DNA of 64,000 nt from Epiperipatus broadwayi (Eukaryota > Onychophora > Udeonychophora > Euonychophora > Peripatidae): NCBI GenBank assembly GCA_028023455.1, contig JAQFVV010006507.1:248001-312000 (forward strand). Direction: 5' to 3'. The stretch's first letter is position 1. Every line of letters starts with the position of its first letter. The notes below the pieces were generated by a model. It was not told the origin of the DNA. It saw only the letters and a list, made by a program, of their open reading frames with translations, and ran no database searches. Made by a program: the position numbers and the translations under genes. Shown here in pieces: positions 52,600 through 64,000 of this stretch.

Positions 52600-55588
52600 A
52601 AGTAGTTGATCTGATGCTCAGATCGAGCTTCACAGCCTCCTTACAATCTCCTAGCACCAAACAATGTTTAAACCCCATCCTTCCACACATATACATATTT
52701 ACTAATATGTTTTGCTTCTGCTTAAATAACTGACATAGATATATTTATATCATAATGCAAATAAATTTAACAAACAAATATTTAATGTTATTTTAATGTG
52801 TATGCGTGCATAATGGATATATATATATATATTTTCAGTGTGGGGAGATTGCATATAAATCTAATAAAGTCATATTATTCATGTATATTAAAATTCATAT
52901 ACGTAAATTATTATTTATATATTTAATATTAGCGGTCAAAAAATGATGCAATTCTTTTAAGAAGTTTATCAAAAACAATAACCCGGAAAAGCCCATTAGT
53001 TACAATTAAACTGTTACAATTTTAATAGGAAAGTAAAAACCCATTAGTGGAAATTTTATACATTCCAAGTTGTTTTAAAATCATAAGACTTATTTTAAAA
53101 CAATCATTTGAGAAATTTGTAAAAAGATTGCATTGTTTCCAAAAACTTATTAAACAAAAGATATCCAGTCAGCAGACATCAGCTCTGCTAAGTGCTTAAA
53201 TTGTTTCAAGTCCAGCAGCTAAGTGTTTAACTACATAATCAGAAAAAGGATATAAATACTGCTGGATTTGAAACCAAAAACAAGAAGACAGCCATAAAAT
53301 AATGATGGTAAACCCAATCCATGTTGGTTCAACTTTCAATTCAATGTGCAGTGAGTAGGGGAAATTTCACATTCTCCTCTGTTCCAACATGCTCATTCCC
53401 ATAATAAAAGCTCCAGATCCAGTACCTATGAACTTTCCAATGACTACAGATGAAATAAATAAAATGCTACCTGTGTGCCTGCTTCCAAAACCTAGATCTA
53501 GTATGTTAACTCCGATGAATGTTCAATGCCTCAAGAAACCACCACTATGTATGAAAGTTAAAAGAACTTTAGCTGCTATATGACTCTCTTAACCTCAGTC
53601 TTTTATAAGAATAATAATCCTGATGCTATACTATGTAATCTCTCATAAATTGTTTATAATTATGTATTTCTAATTTATCCTAACTCTATATAACTTAACC
53701 TCCATTATCATTGAGCCTCTATTTTAATATGCTATTTTTATTTTTTATGCGACAATTTTTATTCTCTTAATATATATTTTGTGTTGTAAATCTGCTAATA
53801 ACATTTCCAACTCGCTAGCATATAATAATTTATTTTATTTTATTCCCACCATTTATGGGATGATTTAATTTAGCTTAAATTAAAAACAAGTCTTATATGA
53901 CTTATGCAGGTGCTCACGAGTCGGGAAAAACAAATTCATTATGTTATAAAGTTGTTGTAGGAAAACACATCAACATCTGTTTTTTAAAAAATGTTTCTTT
54001 TATCCCTTTTAAATCATAATGTGCTAATTCTAAACATAAATGTCTTCTATATATTAAGTTTATGTATTATCCCAGTTATTACTACCACCTGATTTATTTC
54101 TGTATCAACATAATTATTTTAATCATAGCATTTATTAACCGAGACTTATACTTATTATATGGTGTGGGGAAGTTCTAGATCAATTAAAGTAAAGGGAAAG
54201 AAAAATCTTTATATCTTAAGAATTATATAGTTTCATTAATTTAAATCATCCATATCTGTTTAGCAATTAGGTCATACCATTACACAGGATGTTCCATAAT
54301 ATATGGGCATTAATTAATTAGATAATCTTTAAAGCTATATTTTATTATTCCAGGCATTTCATGCATAGGGACATCCTCATTCTTCTATGATATATATTTG
54401 TGCTTCTTTTCTCTGGAGGTATCACAAAATCGAACACCTTTTATTTCAAAGTCCAAGAACCAGGCTTTAACCCCCCTGGGGACTTATTTGCTTATATGTG
54501 CATGCTTTATATTGGGATTGCTCTGGAAAAACCAATCCAATAAATGCACAGCCAACCGCTCTTTGTTCATAAACCAAGCCTGCCAACATCTGCAAAGTTA
54601 TATCGGTCTTTTCTTTAAATGAATTCTATGAAGCATCTGCTAGGATCCATGACTAGATCACATATGTATGCTGACATGCATGCACCACCTTTCTGTTATA
54701 TTTCTAATAAACCCATGAATATCCATAAGCCGTAATGTTGTGATTTTGCTAAACAAATCTATTTCCACTATTTTAAAATGCATGTCTTTGTGACAACATT
54801 ATTGTCAACATATTCATTAGCTATCCCACACATGTTTATCACTCCATAAACTAAATATTAATAAAATGTATTTTGTATGAATTTAAGGCTTCATCCAAAA
54901 AATAATAATTGTTCACTAAATCGGTTAAATGCTTGTTTTGTTTCTTCTGGGGGTGTAGTAGTATTTCAAATTTATATTTCTAAACAGCGCTAAGTCTTGT
55001 AATCATCATTAGAATTATATATTATTGGCATAGCCACAATTATAAACAAAGTTATTTATTAAATCTAATTCCATAATTGATAAACAAAATATAATGTTAT
55101 TTCTCCATGACCAAATGTCACCTAATATTTATGAGGCCAATGATTAATAAGTAATGACACACATTAATTTATGTTTTGTCAAATTAATAAATAATGAATA
55201 TATATATCATACATTTCAGAATCATTGTGTTTTCTTTTAGTTAAATTAATATCTTATTTGCTAATTTATGCTGGTACTAACCAGATGATTTCCTGCTAAT
55301 AAATAATTAATGTGAATGTCACTAATTTTAATTGCTTTCAAATAATCCATGCTATGTTGTTCAATCATTAAACTTAAGTATCTTTGATGTGCGATTCCAG
55401 CAGAGAGAATTAAATATGGATCAATAACATCGGGATTGTTGCTCATATGTTGGTAGATCTGTAAAATATGCAAATAATGCAGAGTTCATGAATGATCATG
55501 ACTTGTGTATCTTGAGCATGATTGGACTCAGGTACTTTTGCCTAGATGCTAGATCTTGTTATGTGAACAGACAAAAATGATCGGTACA
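52597..55588. mobile_element. Repeat block D1 (non-coding, 3.0 kb)
   Basis: Collinear with D2 (58,747-62,091), from TTGAAGTAGTTGATCTGATG to AACAGACAAAA...GTACA. It contains (AAT)3 at about 53,610, where D2 has about 83 units, and lacks D2's long TA run. A frame at 53,389-53,583 is not preserved in D2. A tRNA-like patch lies on the minus strand near 54,430-54,480. The left edge abuts a TA run and the right edge is where similarity to D2 stops. D is therefore a discrete dispersed unit. TG...CA-type limits are possible (D2 starts TGTTGAAG) but no target duplication is visible. Confidence 0.55.
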
Positions 55589-58209
55589 TCATGACTGAAT
55601 GTTTAGTATTTTTTAAGAGTAAAAATATTTAAGAAATTTTGTTTTAAAAATCAAAGTAAAATAAAAGTTTTAAAAGTTTAGAACAAAAGATTAGGATAGG
55701 GGGGGGGGGGGTTAATTGTTAAAGAAAGGAAATAAATGATTTTAAAAGGAGGGTAAGATTTTAGAAATAAAAGCAAAAAAAGGAATTGAAATAAAAAATC
55801 ATTTAATATTAATTTTTTAATTTCGTAATAAAAAAAAAATAAGGAAAAAGAGTTCATTTTGTCTTATAATAAAAGGATTGAATGTTTGCATGTATAAATA
55901 GATTTTGAATAAAATAAAGGAATTTTAAAAAACAATGGAGAGCTAATGTAATAAAACAAAAAGAAATCTAATTAAATGGCAAAGAAAATAAAGAAACTAA
56001 ATATGACAATTTTCTTAAACCAATGATCAATGGAAAGGATCAGAGAATTTAAATAAAAGAAACAGAAGTCCAAGTGGAGCAAAATTGAATGTATGATGGA
56101 TCCCCAAGATAAGAAGCAGTGGGTATAAAAAGGTGAACTTTGTATTGTTATTATTAGATATATGAATTATTATTAATTAAATTAGAAATAAAGTTGAGTG
56201 AAAATAAATTGGATCAAATAGTAAAATTAATGAAAGTAGAAAGAAATTTAATTGAAAATAAATTGCATAATAAATTGGTTGTTTCCAGAAAATTGCAGAA
56301 GCTACTATGCAAAGAAAATGATCCATTGTTGAACCCATCATATCATTCAGCCAAACAGAACCTTCTCTGCAGCACCATCAGCAGATAGTTTGAAGGACAA
56401 ACCAAGTTTGTGTTAAGTCTAAGGAACAACAGAATGTCCATGCCAAGATTCATTAGTGTTCATATAATATCACCAATCAAGGAAAGATCTATGAGGGATT
56501 AGTGCTAACTGGTTGGAACCAACATTTTACAAAAGCTACATTTTGTCATACTTGCATCAAACCAAATTCAAATCCTAGGTAACATTTTATTTTCTTATTC
56601 TCCAATTCTTGATCTTTAAGCTGTGGTAGATAAGTAAATAAAAAATAAAAACTTTTTACTTTTAACTTCTTACAAACTATTATCATCCGGGTATAAATTG
56701 TATTGGCTCCATTGTCCAACTTTTATTCAGAATTATTAATTGCGTGTATGTGTGAATTTTAATTAGATAAGGTTTGTATTTTTTTAATTTTATTTCAAAT
56801 GTATTAAAATATGTATTTAAATGAAAAGAGTGTGCAGGGTTATATTATGAGACAAAGTGATTATTTTAAGAAAAGAGATTGGGGGGGGGGGTCAATTAAT
56901 GTTGAAATATTTATTACTAGAATGATCGTATGCTTTTAATATGGTATAAAATGCTCATTTAAGAAAAAAGAGTGAGATTTAAACTGTCATTGAATATTTA
57001 TGTTAATAGAAAAAATGTACACATTTATTATGAGATGATACGTTTAATTAATGGAAATATTTAGTCATTATTAAAAAGTGATTTAAATTGAAACTAAAAG
57101 AGTAGGGAGTATCTTTTGAAATAAGGATTTTGAATGACGCAAAAGCTTTATCATGGAGGAAGTAATTTTTTTATTAAAAAATAGAATTTTAGAGTGGTCA
57201 GAGATTTTAAAGACAGCTACAATTCGATGAGCTAGCTGAGATTTCAGGTACTAGATTCATTGCTGGTTGAGCAGGCTCATTAATTACTCCATGATTAACT
57301 GAAGCCTAAAAGGATCTTTGTAAAATAAATAGTGGGCTTGGTTGACCAGTGTTTTAATTTAGTAGCTGAGGTGTTTTATGTTATTGGTAGCTTGCTTCCA
57401 ATGATATTTCTCACTCCACCTGAGGAACCAGAAACATTCAGAGATAGGATAGTTAGTTAATGAGGGAAGTGCAAAAATATATTTTTATTTTTATTACTAT
57501 AAAAACAGGTGGGGGTGGTTCAATTGGCATATCAATGTGAGCAGAAAGTAAATGTTTCAAATGAAAGAACCAATGTGGGCTGTAACTGGACATGTCAAAT
57601 GACATGGCCAAAGTCATCCATAACTAACATAAGTGACAGTTAGTGAGAAAAAAGATAGAAAGCATGATAGTATTGTTTTAGACAACTGGTTAAATTAGCG
57701 CAACTAATAAAAAGTTATTTTTGTATAACCATATAGAATGTGGAGGCATAATCATTAAAAAAGAGAGAGAGAAGGGGACACTCCAGGAAAATTATGATAG
57801 ATGAACAGGAAGAGCAAAAGTAGAACTAAGATGGTTAGGTTTGGTTGTACATTATGTTTTAAAAAAGAGAAAAGAAATTTTATTGTTTAAATAAAACTAG
57901 ATAGATTAGTTGTGAAATGGAAATGGGTAGCCAGGTTATAAAAATAAAGACTTTCTCAGGAAACAGAGGGGAAATACTGAATAGACACTTAGAAAGCTAG
58001 GAGCAGTTTTTCTTGTGTAATGAATTCAGCAAATTGATTAAAGTTAGTATACCAGAAGCTACATACAGGATGAAGCTGAAATTTGGTGGGAGTCAATGGG
58101 AATAAAACTGACAAACTTTGAGGAATACAAATGAGCATTGCTGTCAAGCTATTGCATGATGGACTTCAGGAGATTGTTAAGCATCAGGTAGCAATGTCAA
58201 GAGATAATA
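55589..58209 (+). other. Purine-rich leader and decayed gag region of second gypsy element
   Basis: The + strand is strongly rich in A and G, with G10-13 runs at about 55,700 and 56,881. An open frame at 56,194-56,388 and frames broken by stops lie upstream of the gypsy protease. No LTR boundary, PBS or zinc knuckle can be fixed. The strand bias and position make it the probable leader and gag of the element whose pol follows. Confidence 0.4.
56194..56388 (+). pseudogene. Short gag-like ORF, gypsy element 2
   Basis: 64 codons from an ATG. The first half is a charged helix (KLDQIVKLMKVERNLIENKL) and the second is Leu/Ser-rich. It is comparable in character, not in sequence, to the coiled-coil ORF at 789. 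No domain is recognised. It lies about 2 kb before the protease on the same strand, so gag remnant is the best guess. Confidence 0.3.
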
Positions 58210-58746
58210 ATGGGAAAGGATACCATAGAACAAACTGCAGAGATACTCATGATGTTGGACAGTGATAGACAGTATAAAGAAAATCAGAGGAACAAAGGGA
58301 ATGCCAAGCATAGTCATGGGCAAGTAGCACATTTGATACAAAATGAGGAGATGGGGGAGTTGAGAATGGCACCTCAGTCATGTCCTGAAATAGAAGTAAG
58401 AATCGAAGGAATAGCTGTTAATGCACTGCTTGACTCAGGAATTCAAGTATCAGTGATTTCACAGAAAACTTTTAATAAAATGGATCGGAGTAATTTTAAA
58501 ATGAAAACCTTGCCACTTGAGAATGTCTACATACTGTTGGTGAATGGAAAAAGAGTCAAGTTGGCATTTGAAAAAGCTTGGGTGAGTATGAGTATAGAAG
58601 TAAAGGAATACAATGAATGTTAGGTTGATCTTAGAAAGACTAATACCTGTTGCTCTCCTGAGGTCAGACTTTATGTATAAAGCAGAATGTGTGCTAGAAT
58701 ATGAAAATTGACAGGTGATGATTAACAAGGTGGAAATCCCATTTAA
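58210..58746 (+). pseudogene. Gypsy element 2, aspartic protease
   Basis: The frame at 58,210-58,623 (137 codons) contains ALLDSGIQVSVIS at residues 72-84, the D-S/T-G catalytic motif of retroelement aspartic proteases, with Asp at residue 75. It is followed by a hydrophobic strand and LVNGKRVKLAF. The Asp-Ser-Gly variant is normal in gypsy proteases. After a TAG the sequence still reads DFMYKAECVLEYEN and MINKVEIPFN in other registers, the usual stretch linking protease to RT. That stretch is cut at 58,746 by repeat D2. The enzyme would cleave the Gag-Pol polyprotein; this copy is broken. Confidence 0.75.
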
Positions 58747-58829
58747 TGTTGAAGCAGTTGATCTGATGCTCAGGTGGAGATTCACAGCCCGCTTAAGTCT
58801 CTCACCACCAAACTATATTTAAATCCCAT

Positions 58830-58830
<1 letters not shown>

Positions 58831-58902
<72 letters not shown>
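58831..58902. repeat. (TA)n microsatellite in D2
   Basis: About 35 TA units. D1 has only CACACATATACATATT here. Confidence 0.95.
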
Positions 58903-58905
<3 letters not shown>

Positions 58906-59837
58906 CTAATACATATTTTTCTTCTTTCTTAACCATTTAAAATAACTGACATAGATATATAGATATCTTAATGCAAATAATATTAATAAACAAATATTTA
59001 ATGTTATTTTAACTCGTATAAGTGCATAATGGATATATATATATTTTTGGTGAGGGGAGATTACTAATAAATCTTATAAATTAAAGTAAAAACATATATT
59101 AAGAATGTATATTGAAAATTATATATGTAATTTATTATTTATTTATTTAATCTTAGCGGTCAAAAATGATGCAATTCTTTTTAAAAGTTTCTTGAATGCA
59201 ATTAAAACAATTAACAGGAAAACCCATTAGTCATAATTAAAATGTTACCATTTGTAACAGTAATGTAAAAATTCATTAGTGGAAGTTTTATCCACATCAT
59301 ATTGTTTTAAAATCATAAGACTATATTTTAAAACAATCATTCAAAAAACTTGTAACAGGATTGCATTGTTTTTGAAACTTACTAAACAAAAGATACATCC
59401 AGTCAGCAGATTTCAAATCTCTTTAGTGGTCAAATTGCCTCAAGTTTAGCAGGTAAGTGCTTGCCAACATTATCAAAAAAGGATATAAATAATGCTAGAT
59501 TTAAATCTCAAAAGGAGGAGACAATAATAAAATAGCGATAGTAGATCAAATCCATGCTCATGTAAAGTTTAATACAATGTGTAGTGAGTAAAGGAAAATT
59601 CACTTTTTTCTCCATTCAAACATGCACTTTCCCATGATCAAGACTTCGGACCCTGTACCTATGAACTTTCCAATGATTATAGATTAAACAAATAAAATGC
59701 TACCCATTTGACTGATTCCAAAAATTTTGAAATAGTATGTTAACTCCGATGGACACTAAAAGCATCAACTACCACAACTGTATTTGACAAGGTAAAAGAA
59801 CTTTAGCTGCTATATGAATCTCTTTACCTCAGTCTTC

Positions 59838-60090
<253 letters not shown>

Positions 60091-60894
60091 CTGATATTCT
60101 ACTATATAATTTTATGTAAAATATTTATAATTTACATATCTCTAATTAATTGTAACACTATATAACTTAACTTCCGTTATCATTGAGCCTGTATTTAATC
60201 AGTTTTTCTTTTATTATCATGTGGCAATAGTCTTTTATTATATATATATATATATATATATATGTTTAAATATAACAATAATCCATCAAACTCACTAGCA
60301 TGTAATTCCTTTTTATTTTTTCCCCTCCACTTGCAGGATGATTAAATATTCAGTTTAATTAAAGTAAGTCTTATTTTATTTTTGTAGATGCTCGTGAGTT
60401 TGGGAAAAATAAAATAATTATATTCTAAGGTTATTGTAGAAAAACAGATCAACATCTATTTTTCTAAGAAATGTTTTTTCATTTTAAATAATAATGCACT
60501 AATCCTAAATGTTAAATTTATTCTATATAAGTAAAATCTATTTATTATCCAAGTCATCACCACCACCCCATTCATTTCTGTATAAACATATTTATTTTAA
60601 TAATGGCATTTATTAACCAAAATTTGTACTTATTTAACAGTGTGGGAAGGTATAAATATAGTAAAGTAAAGGGAAAGGGGAATCCTTATATTTTAAGAGT
60701 TCTGTAGTCTAACTAATTTAAATAATCCATGTCTGTTTAGCAATTAAATCATACTATTATGTGGGATGTTTCATAGTGTATGGGCATTAATTAATTAAAT
60801 AGTCTTTAAAAGTTATATTTATTGTTCCAAGCATTGTGTGCATATAGGCCTCATCTTTCGTATGTTCTATATATTTTTATGCTTTTTTACATAG

Positions 60895-60970
60895 GAGTAT
60901 CAGAAATCGAACCTCGTTATGTATCTCCAAGTTCAATAACCAGGCTCTTAACCCCCTGGGGACTTATTTG
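60895..60970 (-). repeat. tRNA-like patch with B-box-type motif
   Basis: On the minus strand GGGGGTTAAGAGCCTGGTTA is followed about 25 bases later by CGAGGTTCGATTTCTG. This is close to the pol III B box (GGTTCGANNCC), with an A-box-like stretch upstream. D1 keeps the arrangement in mutated form (GGTGTTCGATTTTG, 54,425-54,480). It could be the head of an old tRNA-derived SINE within D. No full tRNA cloverleaf can be drawn with confidence. Confidence 0.35.
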
Positions 60971-62091
60971 GTTGTATGAGCTCGCTTTATGTGGAAATCG
61001 CTCTGGAAAATCCAGCCAAGTAAAATGCACAATCGACCGCTCTTCATTCAAGAACCAATTCTGCCAACATCTGCAGGTTTATATCGGTCTCTTTTTTTAA
61101 AATAAATTCTCTGAAGCACCTGCTAAGATCTGTGACTGGATCACAGAAATAAGCCACCATGCACACACCACCTTTTTATTATATTTCTAATAAACCCATG
61201 AATATTCATAAATCATAATGTTATGATTCTGCTAACCAGATCTATTTATACTATTTAAAATGTGCATCTTCATGGTGACATTATTATAATTATATTCACC
61301 AGCTATCACACACACATTTGTCACTCCACAAACTAAATATTAATAAAATGTATCTTGTATAAATTTAATACTTCATCCTAAAATGATAATTGTCATCTAA
61401 ATCAGTTAAATGCTTATTTCTGTTCCTTCTTGGGGGTAGAGTGGTACCTCAAATGTATATTTTCTAATAGCACTAAGTCATTTATCCATTGTTATAGTTA
61501 TCCATTATTGGCATAGCCACAACCACAAAACAAAGTAATTTCTTAAATCTAATTTTATAAGTTATGAATAAAATGTAATATGATTTCTCTATGACCAATT
61601 GTCATATAATATATTTACAAGGCCAATGATTAATAAAATAATGACACACATACTGATTTATGTTTTGCTAAATTAATAAATTAAATATATATGTTATATC
61701 TTTTCAGAATCATTGTTTTCTTTTAGTTATAATAATATATTAATTAATAATTTATGCTCATACTGACTAGATAATCAACCTGCTAATATATAATTAATAT
61801 GAAAGGTCATGATTTTTAATTGCTTCCAATTTATATTTCATGCTAAGTTATTCCACCATTAAATTTAGATTAGAGTTTTTTGTGTCTCTGATGTGCAATG
61901 CTGGCAGAGAGAGATAAAAATAGATTGATATCAGGATTGTTGCTCATAAGTTGGTAGATCTAAAAAATAAGCAAATAGGTTCTGAGTTCATGAGTGTTCC
62001 TGACTTATGTATCTTGTGCATGATTGGATTCGATGTACTTTTGCCTAGATGCTATATCTTGTTATATGAACAGACAAAACCAACCAGTACA

Positions 62092-63442
62092 ATATTTGCC
62101 AGGCAAATAATGATAAATGTGGAGTGTGATGCAGAAAGTGCAGGGATAGAAATAGACAAAAAGGTGATGGAAGATGAATGTGGGAGTGAGGACATGGAAC
62201 AAATGAAGGAGTTGTTGGATTCATACGAGAGTGTATTTTCAGAATTTCCTGGAGTTATCAAAGGATATGAGCATAGGATAAAGCTTATGGAAATCCAACC
62301 ATATCAATCTTGAGCATACCCTATACGACACCAATACAGAAATGCAGTGGAGGAACAACTAGACAATATGCTAAAATGGGGACTTATTTCTAAGTGCTCC
62401 TCCTCATACAATAACCCACTAGTGACAGTAAAGAAATAGGACAGGTCTATTTAATTGTGCCTAGATGCATGGAAATTGAATTAAATAACAGTGTCTATAA
62501 GTGAATTTATTAATAAAATTCCATAAAAAATGATATTTTTGATTTAATGTCCAGTTACTGGCAAATCAGGCTGTATTCTGAGAACAGGGAATTCACTGCA
62601 TTCCATTATAACGAACAAGCAAATAATTTTGACCAAATTCCCTTTGGTTTAAAAAACAGCAGGGAAGGATTAATATAATGCCTTAACCAAGTATTGTCCA
62701 AAAAAATCAAAGACTTGATTATGATGTATGTGGATGATATCATTTTAGCCTCAGAAAGTGTGAAAGAACACTTTGAACATTTAAAGCTGCTATTCAATGA
62801 ATGTAAAAATAAAGGAATTAAAATAAATTTGGGCAAAAACCATTTAATGATGACAGAGATAATATTCTTGGGACACATTATTGATCAGCAAGGGATATTT
62901 TCAAATCCAGAGAAAATCTAAGCTATACAAAATTTTTCAAGGTCAACAAAAAAGAAAGACATTAAATCTTTTCTTGGATTGTGTAATTTTTTTATCGGTT
63001 CTATAAGAAATTTTCCTCAGACATTGAGCATCTGTTACCACTATTAAGAAGAGACAAAAATGGGATGGGAAGAGCAACAAGAGTGCAGTTTTGAAAATGT
63101 AAAAAAAAAGACTTCTTAAATGAAGTCATGCTGTCATACCCAGATTTTAGTAAATCATTTGTGGTACAAATGGACAGCAGTGGAATCGGATTGGGGGTCA
63201 CATTATCTCAGGTGAAAGATGATGGGAGGTATGGGGGTGCTTTTCTTTGTAAGTCATTTATTAATTGAGCCAGAGAAAAATTATATTGTAACTGAGAGAG
63301 AGGCTTTAGCTATCATGTGGGCCTTTAAGTAGTTTAGGCAATACTTAATAGGATTGCAGGTGATAGTGATCACTGACCCCAGGAGCCTTGAGTTCCTCAA
63401 TCATAATTTTTTCACAAATAGTAGGCTGATCCGATAGACCCT
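62092..63442 (+). pseudogene. Gypsy element 2, reverse transcriptase and RNase H
   Basis: Fragments in several frames are in canonical order. LLDSYESVFSEFPGVIKGYE and QYRNAVEEQLDNMLKWGLIS precede the RT fingers, then PFGLKNS. Next is MYVDDIILAS, the catalytic YxDD, in the 62,694-62,921 frame, followed by KINLGKNHLM and IFLGHIIDQQGI. RNase H pieces follow: SFLGLCNFF, QMDSSGIGLGVTLSQ (first Asp), TEREALAIMWAFK and IVITDPRSLEFL. FLGHII and the RNase H blocks place it in Ty3/gypsy. At least six stops or frame changes make it inactive. Confidence 0.85.
62694..62921 (+). pseudogene. Gypsy RT palm fragment with YVDD
   Basis: The longest open piece of the RT: 75 codons. It contains MMYVDDIILASESVKEHFEH (catalytic Asp pair), then LLFNECKNKGIKINLGK and FLGHIIDQQGIFSNPEKI. 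The FLGH..I..GI block is characteristic of Ty3/gypsy RT. Upstream, nonsense codons separate it from the fingers. Confidence 0.88.
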
Positions 63443-64000
63443 ATTCTTGCAAGAATTCAATTATAGTGTCCAGTACTTCCCAGACAAAGACAATGTGGTG
63501 CCAGATGCTTTAAGTCACTACCCAATAGAACATCAGCAACAACATTTGAATTGTAACAATGCCTACATAGCAATGGTGGAAATACATAAAGACAGGGAGA
63601 TAGAATATGGTTTGCAAAGGCTAAGGCAATTGCAAGAGAAGGATGCAGAATTAAACAAATAATATATATTATTTGCACCACCAACTTATAGGTTGATCTA
63701 TAAACAATACACTATGGAAATAAAGGAAATGATATTGTCTAAAAGATAACCTTTTGCAGCACAAAAAGAGAGATGGCAAACATACATGAGTCATTCTTCT
63801 GATGGTCATGCAAAAACAGATAATTAAATACATACATAAAATGTATGGACAATATGGGTCAAGCAAAACTGAAATATAGCTAGGCAATTGGTTTTATTGG
63901 CCAAAAATGTATAGGGGTGTCTTAAACATCATTGAGAGATGTACCTTGTGTGCAAAAGCCAAACCCCCTAACATGTCAGACCAATATATGCATATAAGCC
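63443..64000 (+). pseudogene. Gypsy element 2, RNase H end and integrase zinc finger (runs off window)
   Basis: The frame at 63,447-63,662 reads FNYSVQYFPDKDNVVPDALS, the end of gypsy RNase H (the usual form is H.PGK.N.VADALSR). It continues into a spacer rich in Glu/Gln. Beyond a stop, NWFYWPKMYRGVLNII and RCTLCAKAKPP near 63,885-63,970 give the W-P-x-M and C-x2-C of the integrase HHCC zinc finger. The DDE core would follow beyond the window edge. All is degraded by stops. Confidence 0.8.

Noticed and set aside
53389-53583. 64-codon Pro-rich frame in D1
   Set aside because: The same region of D2 is broken by stops and indels, and no domain is recognised.

Overview
This window is AT-rich eukaryotic nuclear DNA that appears to be built almost entirely of mobile elements nested in one another and in microsatellites. 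I found no convincing host gene, rRNA, tRNA or CRISPR array. Two APE-type LINEs, Ty3/gypsy fragments and a Merlin transposon with an 8-bp target duplication suggest an invertebrate animal. That is a weak inference; the sequence does not identify the species.

Layout. 1-6,706: remains of a gypsy-type element (gag-like coiled-coil ORFs and an integrase C-terminal tail), split by a 4.3-kb non-coding TIR element with a 9-bp target duplication (1,235-5,569). 9,209-10,698: a complete Merlin element whose transposase frame has two stops. 12,859-17,985 (copy A) and 36,725-46,903 (copy B): two copies of a large non-coding repeat with TGT...ACA ends in ATAT context. A carries a foldback insertion; B carries a 5.5-kb LINE (LINE-2, minus strand). 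18,006-18,885: a triple foldback repeat. 19,147-22,934 (C1) and 28,893-36,100 (C2): two copies of another non-coding repeat bordered by (ATT)n. A second LINE (LINE-1, minus strand, about 23,230-28,400) lies between them. C2 contains a further 3,308-bp insertion (G) whose empty site is preserved in C1. 46,918-48,883 (E) and 48,912-52,529 (F): two more TGT...ACA blocks separated from their neighbours only by TA runs. 52,597-55,588 (D1) and 58,747-62,091 (D2): a third repeated block. D2 interrupts the pol region of a decayed gypsy element whose protease lies before it and whose RT, RNase H and integrase start lie after it, running off the window end.

The paralogous pairs (A/B, C1/C2, D1/D2) act as internal controls, because later insertions and microsatellite growth can be read as differences between copies. 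The clearest case is G, a 3.3-kb TGT...ACA block flanked by ATAC duplicated from a single ATAC in C1. This is what a solo LTR of a gypsy-like element would leave. By analogy A, B, E and F may be unusually long solo LTRs inserted at ATAT in TA runs. Microsatellites have also grown strongly: (AAT) is about 3 units in D1 and about 83 in D2, and a 380-bp (ATT)n/(AAT)n block forms a giant palindrome.

No coding region here looks intact. LINE-2 ORF1 (one internal TGA) and the Merlin transposase (two stops) come closest.
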